In this document: positions 48,367 to 58,311 of the stretch, piece after piece
Position numbering within the stretch: position 1 is the first letter of the stretch
How the letters are laid out: the number at the start of each line of letters is the position of its first letter
Origin: Lachnospiraceae bacterium
Lineage (GTDB): Bacteria; Bacillota; Clostridia; Lachnospirales; Lachnospiraceae
Assembly: GCA_015057635.1 (NCBI GenBank)
Contig: SVEB01000018.1
Coordinates: 1-64,000, forward strand
Direction: 5' to 3'
DNA length: 64,000 bases
Program-made: the position numbers and the translations under genes
The notes under the pieces: model-generated
Told to the model about the DNA's origin: nothing
The model's input: the letters and a program-made list of their open reading frames with translations, nothing else
Database searches by the model: none

Positions 48367-49776
48367 TTATTCAAAATGTCGTTCAAACATAGAGTTTCCA
48401 TCCTTCAGATCATATATATCCTCAACTCCGATCTTATGCAGCAGATCATTTAAGATTTCAGAGTTCAGCGGGTTCTTAATAGCGGATTCATAAGCTACCC
48501 GATTCACTGCCTCTTTTCCTTTCTCTTCATCCACATTTGTCTTTGGTCCGCCTACACAGCCTCCTTTACAGCCCATTCCTTCGATAAAGCTTGCCCTAAT
48601 CTTTCCTTCTGTCAGTTCATTGAGCGTTCTCTTACAGTCCGGCACCCCATCTACCGACATTGAAGTAAACAGTTTTCTACTTTCCGGAAACAGTTCATCC
48701 ACAACATCGAATACCGCCTCTGATACACCGCCTGTCCGCGCATACAGACGTCCGCCTGTTGCCGCATAATCAACAGATGGAACCCCTTTTAGCTTTGCCG
48801 GCTCAATATGAAGCAGGTCAAAAATCATTTTCATTTCCTGGAATGTCACAACAAAATCGATTGTTCCTACCAGATCCGGTTCTTTCGCCTCCGCTTTCTT
48901 TGCCACACATGGGCTGATAAACACAATCTTAACATCGGGATTAAGTGCTTTTAATACGCGCCCCATTGCAATCATAGGGGACACGGATGGAGACACGTCT
49001 TTAATAAACTGATGATAAACCTTGCGAAGCATGGATACCCACATTGGACAGCAGCATGATGTAATCATAACATCGCCTTTTTCTTTCACATGCTCATTAA
49101 ACTCCAGTGCTTCTTTAAAGCTTAGAATATCCGCCGCCATGGCTACTTCCACCATATCAGAGAACCCAACTTTAATAAACGCTTCTCTTAGCTGATCTAG
49201 ACTTATATTCTCGCCAAACTGCCCTGCGATCGCCGGCGCTACGATTGCAACAACCTTTTCATCCTCATCTAGCAGATTTGCAAGAGGAAGAAACTGTGGT
49301 GTCTCTAAATAATTGCCCCTGTCACATGCTGTGACGCATCTGCCACAGCTCATGCATAGCATCGGATCGATTGTTTTATCAACTCCGTCCTCGGCCCTTA
49401 TAATCGCATCAAATGGACAAACGCTCTGACATTTGCTCTTGCCATCTGACTGCTCGCAGTCTTCCGTACACTTATGCACCTTCTGTACGATTTTCTCTCG
49501 AACCCTGCCTTTTGTGATGGAGTCAATGATTACCTGCGTAAAGATATAGTCATCTTTGTTCACATCGTTTTCCACACCACATAAAGCACTTAGGATTTCT
49601 CTTGCCTCCTCTTTGTTCTCAAACTCTGTCTTCAGCATATGCTCGAATACTTCTTCAAAATTCCGATTATAATATGCATTTACCAGCCGTCTGTATAAAT
49701 CCTGATATTTATCTTTCATACTGACTCTCCTTTGACCAAATACGTTCATACTTATGTATTTTGGTTCCAAACGCAC
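48367..49776 (-). CDS. [FeFe] hydrogenase, monomeric group-B-like
   Basis: H-cluster motifs MITSCCCPMWVSM, FISPCVAKKAEA, EGMGCKGGCVGGP; 2x[4Fe-4S] ferredoxin domain. Confidence 0.88.
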   Translation of the reverse strand: MRLEPKYISMNVFGQRRVSMKDKYQDLYRRLVNAYYNRNFEEVFEHMLKTEFENKEEAREILSALCGVENDVNKDDYIFTQVIIDSITKGRVREKIVQKVHKCTEDCEQSDGKSKCQSVCPFDAIIRAEDGVDKTIDPMLCMSCGRCVTACDRGNYLETPQFLPLANLLDEDEKVVAIVAPAIAGQFGENISLDQLREAFIKVGFSDMVEVAMAADILSFKEALEFNEHVKEKGDVMITSCCCPMWVSMLRKVYHQFIKDVSPSVSPMIAMGRVLKALNPDVKIVFISPCVAKKAEAKEPDLVGTIDFVVTFQEMKMIFDLLHIEPAKLKGVPSVDYAATGGRLYARTGGVSEAVFDVVDELFPESRKLFTSMSVDGVPDCKRTLNELTEGKIRASFIEGMGCKGGCVGGPKTNVDEEKGKEAVNRVAYESAIKNPLNSEILNDLLHKIGVEDIYDLKDGNSMFERHFE

Positions 49777-50006
49777 TTTTTATTCAGACTATTGAAATAT
49801 TCCTGTTTATAGTATATTGCGATACCGATTATAACGACATGGGGAAAATGATTCAGAAAATCAGAAGTTACAGAGAACTCTCCTATGAAATAAAAATAGG
49901 CTATCGCACTCTTTTAGTACGATAGCCATTAAAAGTTGTAAAACGATAAATGCTCTGATAAATAGATATCTTAACGTTTCTGGTTCAAAGATTCTATGGA
50001 TTTCTT

Positions 50007-51236
50007 CTAACTGTAATCGACCTCTTCTAACAGCATACTAAGATGCGGAAAAATCTCAACACTACGTTTTAAGATACCATTTAAATAAGCTAACATAATG
50101 CCGTAATTCGTAATCGGAATGCCTGCATCCACTGCACATTTCATACGGTAACGAACTTCTCGTTCCGGCAGCGTGCATCCGCCACAATGAATGATCAGAC
50201 CATACTTTGACAGATCTTCCGGAAATTCAGCTCCGCTGCTAAACTCATAATCAAATTCTTTTCCGGTATACTGTCTGATCAAACGAGGGATCTTCACGGT
50301 ACCGATATCATCACACTGTCTGTGATGGGTACAGCCTTCTGAAATCAGAATCTTATCCCCCTCTCTAAGCCCCTCTAATGCCTTTACGCCTTTTACTGCC
50401 TCTGTAAGAAGACCTTTATAACGCGCGAATAAGATTGAGAAAGAAGTAAGTAAGATATCCTTCGGCGTATCCGCGTTTACCTTCGCAAATACCTGGCTGT
50501 CTGTAATTACAAGGCTTGGCTTTTTATTTAAGTTCGCGAGCGTATCCCTTAATTCATATTCCTTTACCACAATCGCAGTCGCATCTGCCTCTAAGATATC
50601 ACGAATCGTCTGCTGCTGTGGCAGGATCAGTCTGCCCTTCGGCGCGGCTTTATCAATTGGTACTACAAGTACAATAAAATCCCCCGGATGAATCAAGTCC
50701 CCTACAATTCTAAGCCTTTCCTCATCCGTCTTTACAAGATGTGCGATCTTCTCTTTCAGTTCATTTACATTCTCTTTCGTCGTGGTGCTTACATACATAA
50801 CCTCCACGCCCGGAATCACTGCTTTCTGCTCATCCTTTGAGATCAGATCTGCTTTATTCATAACTGCAACGCAAGGAATCTGTTTTTCCTGTATTCTTGC
50901 AATCAGTTCTAAATCCTCTTTAGAAGCCCCTGTAGCGGCATCGATCACAACCAAAGCGATATCGGTCTTATTCAATACCAAAAAACTCTTCTTAACACGC
51001 TTCTCTCCTAATTCTCCTTCATCATCGATTCCCGGCGTATCGATCATCATGACCGGTCCTAACGGAAGGAGTTCCATTGCCTTATATACCGGATCCGTCG
51101 TTGTTCCCTTCACATCCGATACAATTGCCAGTTCCTGACTTGTAATAGCATTCATAATGCTTGATTTTCCGGCATTTCTTTTTCCAAAAATGCCGATATG
51201 AATCCGTTCTGCTGCTGGTGTGCTATTTAAACTCAT
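50007..51236 (-). CDS. hydF: [FeFe] hydrogenase H-cluster maturation GTPase HydF
   Basis: GIFGKRNAGKSSIMNAI, DTPGIDDEG, LNKTD; C-terminal CTHH...CGGC cluster ligands. Confidence 0.93.
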   Translation of the reverse strand: MSLNSTPAAERIHIGIFGKRNAGKSSIMNAITSQELAIVSDVKGTTTDPVYKAMELLPLGPVMMIDTPGIDDEGELGEKRVKKSFLVLNKTDIALVVIDAATGASKEDLELIARIQEKQIPCVAVMNKADLISKDEQKAVIPGVEVMYVSTTTKENVNELKEKIAHLVKTDEERLRIVGDLIHPGDFIVLVVPIDKAAPKGRLILPQQQTIRDILEADATAIVVKEYELRDTLANLNKKPSLVITDSQVFAKVNADTPKDILLTSFSILFARYKGLLTEAVKGVKALEGLREGDKILISEGCTHHRQCDDIGTVKIPRLIRQYTGKEFDYEFSSGAEFPEDLSKYGLIIHCGGCTLPEREVRYRMKCAVDAGIPITNYGIMLAYLNGILKRSVEIFPHLSMLLEEVDYS

Positions 51237-51260
51237 ATTTTCGCTTCCTTTATCTGCAAT

Positions 51261-52304
51261 TTATTCTGCCTTATAATCTCCTCTGTCTGTCACGATCTGA
51301 TATCCAACAGATCCTACTCGTCGTGTCAGACACTGGATACACTCTGCTGCCTCATCTCCGGCGCAGATTTTATTATCATATAATTGATACTCCTTGCGTA
51401 CCGAAACCGGTGAGAGATTTGGCATCACCACATTCGCTCCCGCTAAAATTCCTAACTCCCTGCCATTTGGCGCAATCGTTCCTAATGCCGTAGTCGCCGG
51501 AAGCAAAACGTTTGGAAGCATCAGTCTTAAAATACCAAGCAGCATTAATGTAAGGTTTAAGCTTCCCTGTTTCTCACTTGCAAACCTTGTCTGCTGATGT
51601 GGGATAAATGGACCAATTCCAACCATATGGGGATTCAGTTCCTTTAAAAACAGTAGATCCTCTACCAGATACTCTGTCTTCTGATAAGGAGATCCCACCA
51701 TAAATCCTGCGCCTACCTGATACCCGATCTCCTTTAAATCCTTCAAGCACTGCATACGATTTTCATATGACATGCTGTCCGGGTGGAGCATATGGTAGTG
51801 GCCGCAGTTTGCGGTCTCATGTCTTAACAGATAACGGTCTGCTCCGGCATCATATAATCTCTGATAACTTTCTCTAGAACGTTCTCCTACTGATAGGGTA
51901 ATGGCACAATCCGGATAGTTTCTTTTGATTTCCCTGATAATATCCTCTAACACTGCATCTGTGAAATAGCCATCTTCCCCACCCTGCAACACAAAGGTCC
52001 TAAATCCTAATGCATATCCGTTTTCACAACAGGACAGGATATCCTCTTTAGATAGGCGGTAGCGATTTACATGTGCATTGCTTTTTCGAATGCCACAGTA
52101 ATAACAGTCATTCTTGCAGATATTCGTAAACTCAATCAGTCCCCGGATATACACGTCTTTTCCATAGACGCGTTCTCTTACTTTTCTTGCCTTTTCAAAT
52201 AAATAGCTTCTTACTTCTTCGGAATCGCAGTTTAAAAGCGCTATCAGCTCTTCTTTCTCTGCATATCGATCCTTTTCTAACCGATCGATGATTTTCTGAT
52301 ACAT
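51261..52304 (-). CDS. hydE: [FeFe] hydrogenase H-cluster radical SAM maturase HydE
   Basis: EFTNICKNDCYYCGIRKSN radical SAM CxxxCxxC; HydE/BioB-like C-terminus. Confidence 0.93.
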   Translation of the reverse strand: MYQKIIDRLEKDRYAEKEELIALLNCDSEEVRSYLFEKARKVRERVYGKDVYIRGLIEFTNICKNDCYYCGIRKSNAHVNRYRLSKEDILSCCENGYALGFRTFVLQGGEDGYFTDAVLEDIIREIKRNYPDCAITLSVGERSRESYQRLYDAGADRYLLRHETANCGHYHMLHPDSMSYENRMQCLKDLKEIGYQVGAGFMVGSPYQKTEYLVEDLLFLKELNPHMVGIGPFIPHQQTRFASEKQGSLNLTLMLLGILRLMLPNVLLPATTALGTIAPNGRELGILAGANVVMPNLSPVSVRKEYQLYDNKICAGDEAAECIQCLTRRVGSVGYQIVTDRGDYKAE

Positions 52305-52370
52305 TGCATACCTCTTTCCACAAACCTATGTCTGGTAAAACAAAATACTGCTTGCGAAAGCATACAACAA

Positions 52371-52406
52371 TACAGGCATTCCATCAAATGCCTGTATTGT
52401 TATGCG
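52371..52406. terminator. Terminator-like hairpin
   Basis: ACAATACAGGCATTCCATCAAATGCCTGTATTGT. Confidence 0.7.
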
Positions 52407-52493
52407 TGCCTTTCCCCTCAGGAATTCCTTTGGAGTCAGTACATAAATCTGCCTCTATTTTTATTGTTCCAGTATAATAGATATTTACATATT

Positions 52494-53765
52494 TCACAAC
52501 ATCTTCTTTGACGCCAGACAATCTAACAGCTCTCGTCCATCCTTTGATGTATATGTATCGTGTAACGTACATGGATAGTGGCTGCAGTCTGCACAAGTCT
52601 CATTCTTTAAATCCGACAGCTTTGATATCGCGCATTCTTTTATCTGACAAGCTGCACACATTTTATTATAACTGCTCCTTCGCGTGCCGCATCCATCGCA
52701 GCATATATCCTCACTGCTAAATGTCATATTATCGTTAGAATATGCTTTAGCCAACCTCTCTTTCTGTTTCTGGTCTGCCATCACGGTTGCTAAAAATACC
52801 GGACAGAGATAGCAGTTAATGCCGCAGTACGAAATTGCCTCTTTCGGATTTCTTGCGATTTCCTGCCTGATAACGCGAAGCGTAAGATCAAATGCATCCT
52901 GCTTAAAGTCTATTCCTGAATTCTCTGCGTAGATTAATCTTCCATAGTGCGACTCAGACGCGATTGCAAGCTGAATCTGAAGCCAGTCCTTCTCTGTCTG
53001 ATCTGCCTCTTCTTCAGACATTCCACTTCTCTTCAGATATTCTCTTCCAAGCTCCTGATCATGCACCATCACATTGACTGGAATCCAGTAAAGCATACTT
53101 TCTTTCTTATTGTTTTGAATATCGGCATTCTGTTTTTCTCTATTCTTCTCCCATGCTTCTAACAATGCCTCTGTTTCCCTTGCCATTGTCTCATATCGGG
53201 ATGGACTTGTAAGGAAGTCCAAGTATTCTTTCTGCTCTTGCTCATTTAAATACGGCAAAGGGAATCTCTCTTTTTTCAAAAGAAGAGTTCGTAACTCTTC
53301 CTGTGTCTTTTTTGCATATATATTGCATGTACCAATATCCGGCTCTGCCTGCAAATAGCAGTTCATTGTCTTTCCATCCGTACACTTTCCATCTGACATT
53401 GCCATAGAATCCATCAGGATAATGGACTTCACCATTTCCTTATATTTTCTTGCAAACTGCTGTGCACATAAACCGCCAAACTCATATCCTGCCAGAATGA
53501 CCGGTTTTAAGATGTGTAACTCACATAACAGCTCTCTTAATTCCTGTGCTATCTGATCTGCTGTCCTTGTTTTTTCAGAACAGTCACTCTTTCCATAACC
53601 CGCCCTGTGATACAACACTACTTTTCCTGATTTCGAAAGTTCTTTTGCGATCGGGTACCACTCATACATGGATCTTCCGATCCCATTCTCCAGAACGAAC
53701 ACTTCATCTCCATCCCCAAAACATCTGTATTCCAATCCCATAAGTATTCTCCTTTGCCTTCTCAT
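52494..53765 (-). CDS. Alpha/beta hydrolase fused to DUF3795-like Cys-rich domain
   Basis: LENGIGRSMYEWYPIAKEL, LAGYEFGGLCAQQFA (serine replaced by E in GxSxG); C-terminal ISYCGINCYLCPVFLA...CDGCGTRR...CAACQIKECA. Confidence 0.75.
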   Translation of the reverse strand: MRRQRRILMGLEYRCFGDGDEVFVLENGIGRSMYEWYPIAKELSKSGKVVLYHRAGYGKSDCSEKTRTADQIAQELRELLCELHILKPVILAGYEFGGLCAQQFARKYKEMVKSIILMDSMAMSDGKCTDGKTMNCYLQAEPDIGTCNIYAKKTQEELRTLLLKKERFPLPYLNEQEQKEYLDFLTSPSRYETMARETEALLEAWEKNREKQNADIQNNKKESMLYWIPVNVMVHDQELGREYLKRSGMSEEEADQTEKDWLQIQLAIASESHYGRLIYAENSGIDFKQDAFDLTLRVIRQEIARNPKEAISYCGINCYLCPVFLATVMADQKQKERLAKAYSNDNMTFSSEDICCDGCGTRRSSYNKMCAACQIKECAISKLSDLKNETCADCSHYPCTLHDTYTSKDGRELLDCLASKKML

Positions 53766-53778
53766 ATTTGATTTTGCC

Positions 53779-54252
53779 TTAACTCCCTTGTTTCTTTTGA
53801 AAACAGGTAAGCTTAAGATTTCCTTCCATATGTGACCCTGCTATCTGATACCCAAGACTTTTATAAAAATGGATTGCTTCCTTTTTCCCGGAATATGTAT
53901 CCAGAGTAAAGACCCAGGCGTTTGGATAGCTTCTTTCGATCTGTCCCATTACAAATGTTCCAATCCTTTTTCCACGACTTTCTTTTTTTATGCCGATTGA
54001 ACTGATATGGCACTCCATTCCGTGCACCCGGACCACCGCAATTCCTGCACACTTGTCCTTTACGATGATAAGGTACACATCTCTTCTTTTTATCAGTGCC
54101 TCTGTCTCTTCTAAGGTCTTTCCCCAATTTGGGCAATACCCATATTTCTTATAATCCTCATAAAAAATCTCATTCTGCAACCCTCTTACAATTTCCTCAT
54201 CCGTTTGCTTTGCGCGCTGTATCTTTATTGTTTCTTCCTGCCTGTTTTTCAT
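53779..54252 (-). CDS. GNAT family N-acetyltransferase
   Basis: SSIGIKKESRGKRIGTFVMGQIERSYPNAWVFTLDTYSGKKEAIHFYKSLGYQIAG. Confidence 0.88.
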   Translation of the reverse strand: MKNRQEETIKIQRAKQTDEEIVRGLQNEIFYEDYKKYGYCPNWGKTLEETEALIKRRDVYLIIVKDKCAGIAVVRVHGMECHISSIGIKKESRGKRIGTFVMGQIERSYPNAWVFTLDTYSGKKEAIHFYKSLGYQIAGSHMEGNLKLTCFQKKQGS

Positions 54253-54268
54253 ATCTTATTTCTTCCTT

Positions 54269-55045
54269 TCATGCAGTTACCTTAACTTCTGCCAGCATAA
54301 CGGTCAGGTCCTCATTGGATCCGTTTTGCAGAGCCTGTTCTACAAGTGTATTACATATTTTGTCGGATTTTGTCTCTGAGAAAATGATTTTTTTCATCTT
54401 TTCCTCTGAAAGTGATTTTGCCATACCGCCGGTGCAAAGAAGATAGCGTGTTATACCTGGTTTATAATGAATAATTCCATATTCGGGTTCCAGCAAACTC
54501 TCGCTGTTTGAACTCCCCAAATACTGCAAATGAATATGCTTGACCGGAGCATCTCCTTCTTCTTCCTTTTTGCCCCCGGTATCTCTCCATCCTGCTGATA
54601 GTAATGGAGACATTCTAGCCTCACCGATTTCATAAATCAGGTTATTTCCTATATTGATTAAAAATATCCTTCGTTCATGAAAAAATAAAGCAGCAAGCGT
54701 TGTCCCAATTTCACTTCCTAATACGGTATGATCTATGATCCCGTCATTAATCCGGCGTACTATCTTATCTATCTCCCTTATGACCTCTTCTGTCCTAAGA
54801 TGCTCTAGTTTAAGTTTCTCTGCCTTTAATGCCTTTACTGTATAGTAAGCTTCCTTCCTGCCATAGCGAGTCTCACCGACTCCTTCGCATATGGCAAGAA
54901 ACGCTGGAACTTTGCATCGCTTGCTGCTCTTTTTGTTTTCCTCTGTTAATTCCATGTACTTGTCATTCAGTAAGAAATTCTCCTCATTATGGATTCGAAA
55001 TTTGCCTTTGTTTGTTACAATCTCTGCCTTTACATGAATGATCAA
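54269..55045 (-). CDS. PP2C-like protein with degenerate metal-binding motifs
   Basis: NEENFLLND, AICEGVGETRYG, GTTLAALFFHERRIFLINIGNNLIY, CTGGMAKSL, GSNEDLTVMLAEV in PP2C order. Confidence 0.7.
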   Translation of the reverse strand: MIIHVKAEIVTNKGKFRIHNEENFLLNDKYMELTEENKKSSKRCKVPAFLAICEGVGETRYGRKEAYYTVKALKAEKLKLEHLRTEEVIREIDKIVRRINDGIIDHTVLGSEIGTTLAALFFHERRIFLINIGNNLIYEIGEARMSPLLSAGWRDTGGKKEEEGDAPVKHIHLQYLGSSNSESLLEPEYGIIHYKPGITRYLLCTGGMAKSLSEEKMKKIIFSETKSDKICNTLVEQALQNGSNEDLTVMLAEVKVTA

Positions 55046-55063
55046 TCATCATTACCTCCACAT

Positions 55064-56743
55064 CTAAGATACGATAACCGTACAATATGCCTTTACTCCA
55101 TTGGATGAAGTTATAATAATGGTTGCATTTCCTGATTTAACGCCTGTGATCACACCATTCTTTACTGTCACAACCGATGGATTTGAACTTGTATAGGTAA
55201 GTGTCTTATCCGTTGCATTTGCCGGAGCGACTGTTACGGATAACGTTTTCTTCTCTCCTGCTGCCAATGTGGTCGTTGCATTCACCGTTATCTTCTCCAC
55301 TGCTACTGTCGTCACATTTTGGGTAGGAGTTGCCGTTGGCACAGGGCTTAAAGTCGGCTTTGGTGTCTGGGTTGTCGCCGGCTTGCTGACTGGTTTTGGG
55401 GTAGGTTTTGGTGTTGGCGTTGCAGTCGGGGTTGGTGTTGGTTTTGGATTAACCGTCACCTTACACGTTGCTTTCTTGCCGTTGCTTGATGTTACTGTGA
55501 TAACAGCTGTTCCCGCTTTCTTTGCCGTCACCTTGCCATTTTGATTAACCGTTGCCACCGCCTTATTGGAAGACTTATAAGTAACCGTCTTATCTGTAGC
55601 ATTTGATGGGCTGACTGTTGTCTTTAGTCTAAATGTTTTTCCCTCTGTAAGCGTTTTTATAGATTTATTTAAAGTTAGTTTTGTCACTTTCACTACCGGA
55701 ACAGTAATAGTGGTGGTCGCTTTTAATCCGCCATCACTTGTCTTTACCGTAATAACTGCGGTTCCTGTCCCAACTGCCTTAACTGTGCCATCTTCTGATA
55801 CAGTAGCTACCTTTCGATTACTGGATGTAAAGGTATAGCTTTCCGTTGCTGTTGATGGAGTAATGGCCATTGTCAGTTTTTCTGATTTTCCTAGTGCTAT
55901 GGACCTCTTGCTTTCTACAAATCCGATTGTATCGATCTGAACATATCTTCCTGTCTTAATAGAAAAGAAATGACCTGCAAAATCATCCTTTACTCCTGGC
56001 TCAATCTTAATAATATACTTTCCTTTTGGCAGGTCCTGTTCAAATGTATAGTTCTTATCACGATATGCATATAGATAGCCTCTTTCGATTTCCTCATTAT
56101 CGGTGTTAAGTACTGTAATAGACAACGTATCTTCTGACTCCACGCTAAACTTCATGCCTGCGCCATTCTTCACCGTATAAGCATAGTATTCTTCCATATC
56201 AAAAGAAGAAAGCATGCCTTCATAATAGGCATCCACCGGAATTGCGATTGCATTCGCAAAAGAATGATTGCTACGGAAAGAATCATCTCTTACGATTCCC
56301 TTAAACTTCGAATAGATTACATAATTTCCTTCACTGTTCACAAAACTGCACTGTAATCGAAGGTAATACTTCTTAGAGTCAACATACAGGTTTGTCTTCA
56401 GTTGAGCATATCCTTTTGCTTCATTATAATCTGCCTGAATCTCATAAATAAGCTCATCATTATCCGCACTCCATACCTGAAGCTTGACCGGGCTTTGTGC
56501 ACGGGAACGGATATCAAGCGTTAAAAGTCCTGGATTCTTTGTCTTGAATGTATAAGGAGCTGACTCCCCATCTTCAATCTCCCCTTTCATTGTAGTTCCA
56601 ATTGTCAAAGAATCCACTGTCTTTCCATTCATCGTCTCCGCAGACACCTTCTGTGTATTAGTGTTTGCAAAACACATGGATACCGCCACTACACCGGTCA
56701 GCATGAAAGCAGTGATCCGTTTTAGCATTACATGATTTCTCAT
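55064..56743 (-). CDS. Secreted Big_2 (Ig-like) domain protein with Pro/Thr linker
   Basis: Signal peptide; three Big_2 repeats (KVTKLTLNKSIKTLTEGKTFRLKTTVSPSNATDKTVTYKSSNKAVATV...); PTPTPTATPTPKPTPKP linker. Confidence 0.88.
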   Translation of the reverse strand: MRNHVMLKRITAFMLTGVVAVSMCFANTNTQKVSAETMNGKTVDSLTIGTTMKGEIEDGESAPYTFKTKNPGLLTLDIRSRAQSPVKLQVWSADNDELIYEIQADYNEAKGYAQLKTNLYVDSKKYYLRLQCSFVNSEGNYVIYSKFKGIVRDDSFRSNHSFANAIAIPVDAYYEGMLSSFDMEEYYAYTVKNGAGMKFSVESEDTLSITVLNTDNEEIERGYLYAYRDKNYTFEQDLPKGKYIIKIEPGVKDDFAGHFFSIKTGRYVQIDTIGFVESKRSIALGKSEKLTMAITPSTATESYTFTSSNRKVATVSEDGTVKAVGTGTAVITVKTSDGGLKATTTITVPVVKVTKLTLNKSIKTLTEGKTFRLKTTVSPSNATDKTVTYKSSNKAVATVNQNGKVTAKKAGTAVITVTSSNGKKATCKVTVNPKPTPTPTATPTPKPTPKPVSKPATTQTPKPTLSPVPTATPTQNVTTVAVEKITVNATTTLAAGEKKTLSVTVAPANATDKTLTYTSSNPSVVTVKNGVITGVKSGNATIIITSSNGVKAYCTVIVS

Positions 56744-56926
56744 ATGAGTATTTTTCCCCCTTAATAATTGTTCCTTTTTTTACATATTAGTTACATAATA
56801 TAGTAAATTATGTAATAATTATATGTTTTCACCTTTCTGATGTCAATCATTGGCATCCTAAACTGAATCCAATTACCTATATACATATTTTATTAAAACA
56901 GAACGTTTCTTTCTGTCATAGACAAA

Positions 56927-56961
56927 AGGCATCGCCTCCCCGCCGGATTCCGATGCCTTTC
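56927..56961. terminator. Terminator-like hairpin
   Basis: AAAGGCATCG..CCGATGCCTTT. Confidence 0.65.
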
Positions 56962-56973
56962 TTATCTTTTTAT

Positions 56974-57417
56974 TTATCCATAAACAGGATAACTGATGTC
57001 ATCTCCCCAGCTATGCAAAATCCGGTAAAATGCCGGTATGCTCTTTAAACCGGCTGACCACAGGTATGCCCGGTCCCGCTCTGAAATCTCATCTAACTGT
57101 TTCCATTCCACGCCGATAATCGTCTGTCTAATTCTCTCAGGATCCCTGCCGGTGCTTGCCTGGCTTTCTGCAATATCCACTAAAAAAGTATATACGTCTC
57201 CATCATTCCTTGGATTATACTGAACAGAAGTACGCATGACAATCTTTCCATCCACATTACATTCCTCTTTTAACTCCCGTAATGCTGCCATCTCTGGTGT
57301 TTCGTCCGGTTCTATCCCGCCACCTGGCAGACAATAGAACACTTTCCCCGAATTCTGCTTCACTAACAGTATCTTGTTGCCTCTGACAACGATACTCTGA
57401 CTTCGACTTCGCCCCAT
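56974..57417 (-). CDS. NUDIX hydrolase
   Basis: GGGIEPDETPEMAALRELKEECNV Nudix box. Confidence 0.93.
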   Translation of the reverse strand: MGRSRSQSIVVRGNKILLVKQNSGKVFYCLPGGGIEPDETPEMAALRELKEECNVDGKIVMRTSVQYNPRNDGDVYTFLVDIAESQASTGRDPERIRQTIIGVEWKQLDEISERDRAYLWSAGLKSIPAFYRILHSWGDDISYPVYG

Positions 57418-57558
57418 AATTCACCTCTTTGATGACCTGAATCCAAAGCAATAATCTGATTATTACCGCCTTGTTGTATGTATATTCTGAATATCCAATA
57501 TTTAACATTATATTAACCAATGCATCTGAAAAAATCAAGCTTTTCTTTCTTCACGGTG

Positions 57559-58125
57559 CTATTTCACCACAACTTTACAAAACATCTTCTTTCCTCTGCA
57601 TGTCACAGCAATCAATGCCTCCCCCTTTCCAACAGCCGTCACCTTGCCATGATTTGAGACCATCGCTACACTGGGGTTATTTGTTTTATAATGCTCCCTG
57701 TAAAAAGGTGCCCCCCGCACATTCAAATAGCGAGAGTCACCAACATTAAGCGTAAGCGTCCTACGATTCAGATCAATCACATGCACCCGACACTTTAAGG
57801 TTCTGCCTTCCACCTTCACCTTAATAAATGCCATCCCGGGATGAATACCGGTCACACGCCCTAATACATTTACAAATGCCACCTTATAATCCGTCGATAT
57901 AAACTCCAGCCTTTTATTTAATGACATTACCGTAAGCGTCGTGCTCTCTCCTTTTACAAGCGTGATATCGTTTTTATTCAAAATAAGCCCAAACTTCTTA
58001 TAATATAAATTAATTTTAAAATAAAAAGATGTCCTTGGAATGATCAGCTTTCCAAGAAGGCAGACTAATGTGATCAAAAAAATAGAGCGAAAGATGACAT
58101 ATGAAATAATATCCCGGATTTTCAT
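57559..58125 (-). CDS. Membrane-anchored Big_2-like Ig domain protein
   Basis: N-terminal TM; KNDITLVKGESTTLTVMSLNKRLEFISTDYKVAFVNVLGRVTGIHPGMAFIKVKVEG; second repeat VSNHGKVTAVGKGEALIAVTCRGKK. Confidence 0.78.
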   Translation of the reverse strand: MKIRDIISYVIFRSIFLITLVCLLGKLIIPRTSFYFKINLYYKKFGLILNKNDITLVKGESTTLTVMSLNKRLEFISTDYKVAFVNVLGRVTGIHPGMAFIKVKVEGRTLKCRVHVIDLNRRTLTLNVGDSRYLNVRGAPFYREHYKTNNPSVAMVSNHGKVTAVGKGEALIAVTCRGKKMFCKVVVK

Positions 58126-58206
58126 AGGATTCTCCTTTTAAAAAGCTTATTCTACTATATGCTATTCCATCCGTTCTCACGCTTTCATTCATCAGATTTT
58201 TTAACG

Positions 58207-58295
58207 CAATACAAAAACAGACTGCCAGGCTAGGAGTTTAAGGAGCTTAAGACCTAAGCCTTAAGCCCTCTTTTCCTAGTCTGGCAGTCTATACA
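58207..58295 (-). terminator. Long terminator hairpin after nucleoside phosphorylase
   Basis: Minus strand AGACTGCCAGACTAGGA..TCCTAGCCTGGCAGTCTGTTTTT with inner CTTAAG stem. Confidence 0.75.
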
Positions 58296-58311
58296 TAGAC
58301 ATTTTTCTTTT

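Noticed and set aside
48367-52304. Hydrogenase-hydF-hydE cluster as a novel system
   Set aside because: Matches known [FeFe] hydrogenase and maturase families; absence of hydG here is probably just genomic dispersion.
55269-55544. ORF 55269-55544 (+) Gly/Val-rich protein
   Set aside because: Antisense of the PT-rich linker of the Big_2 protein.
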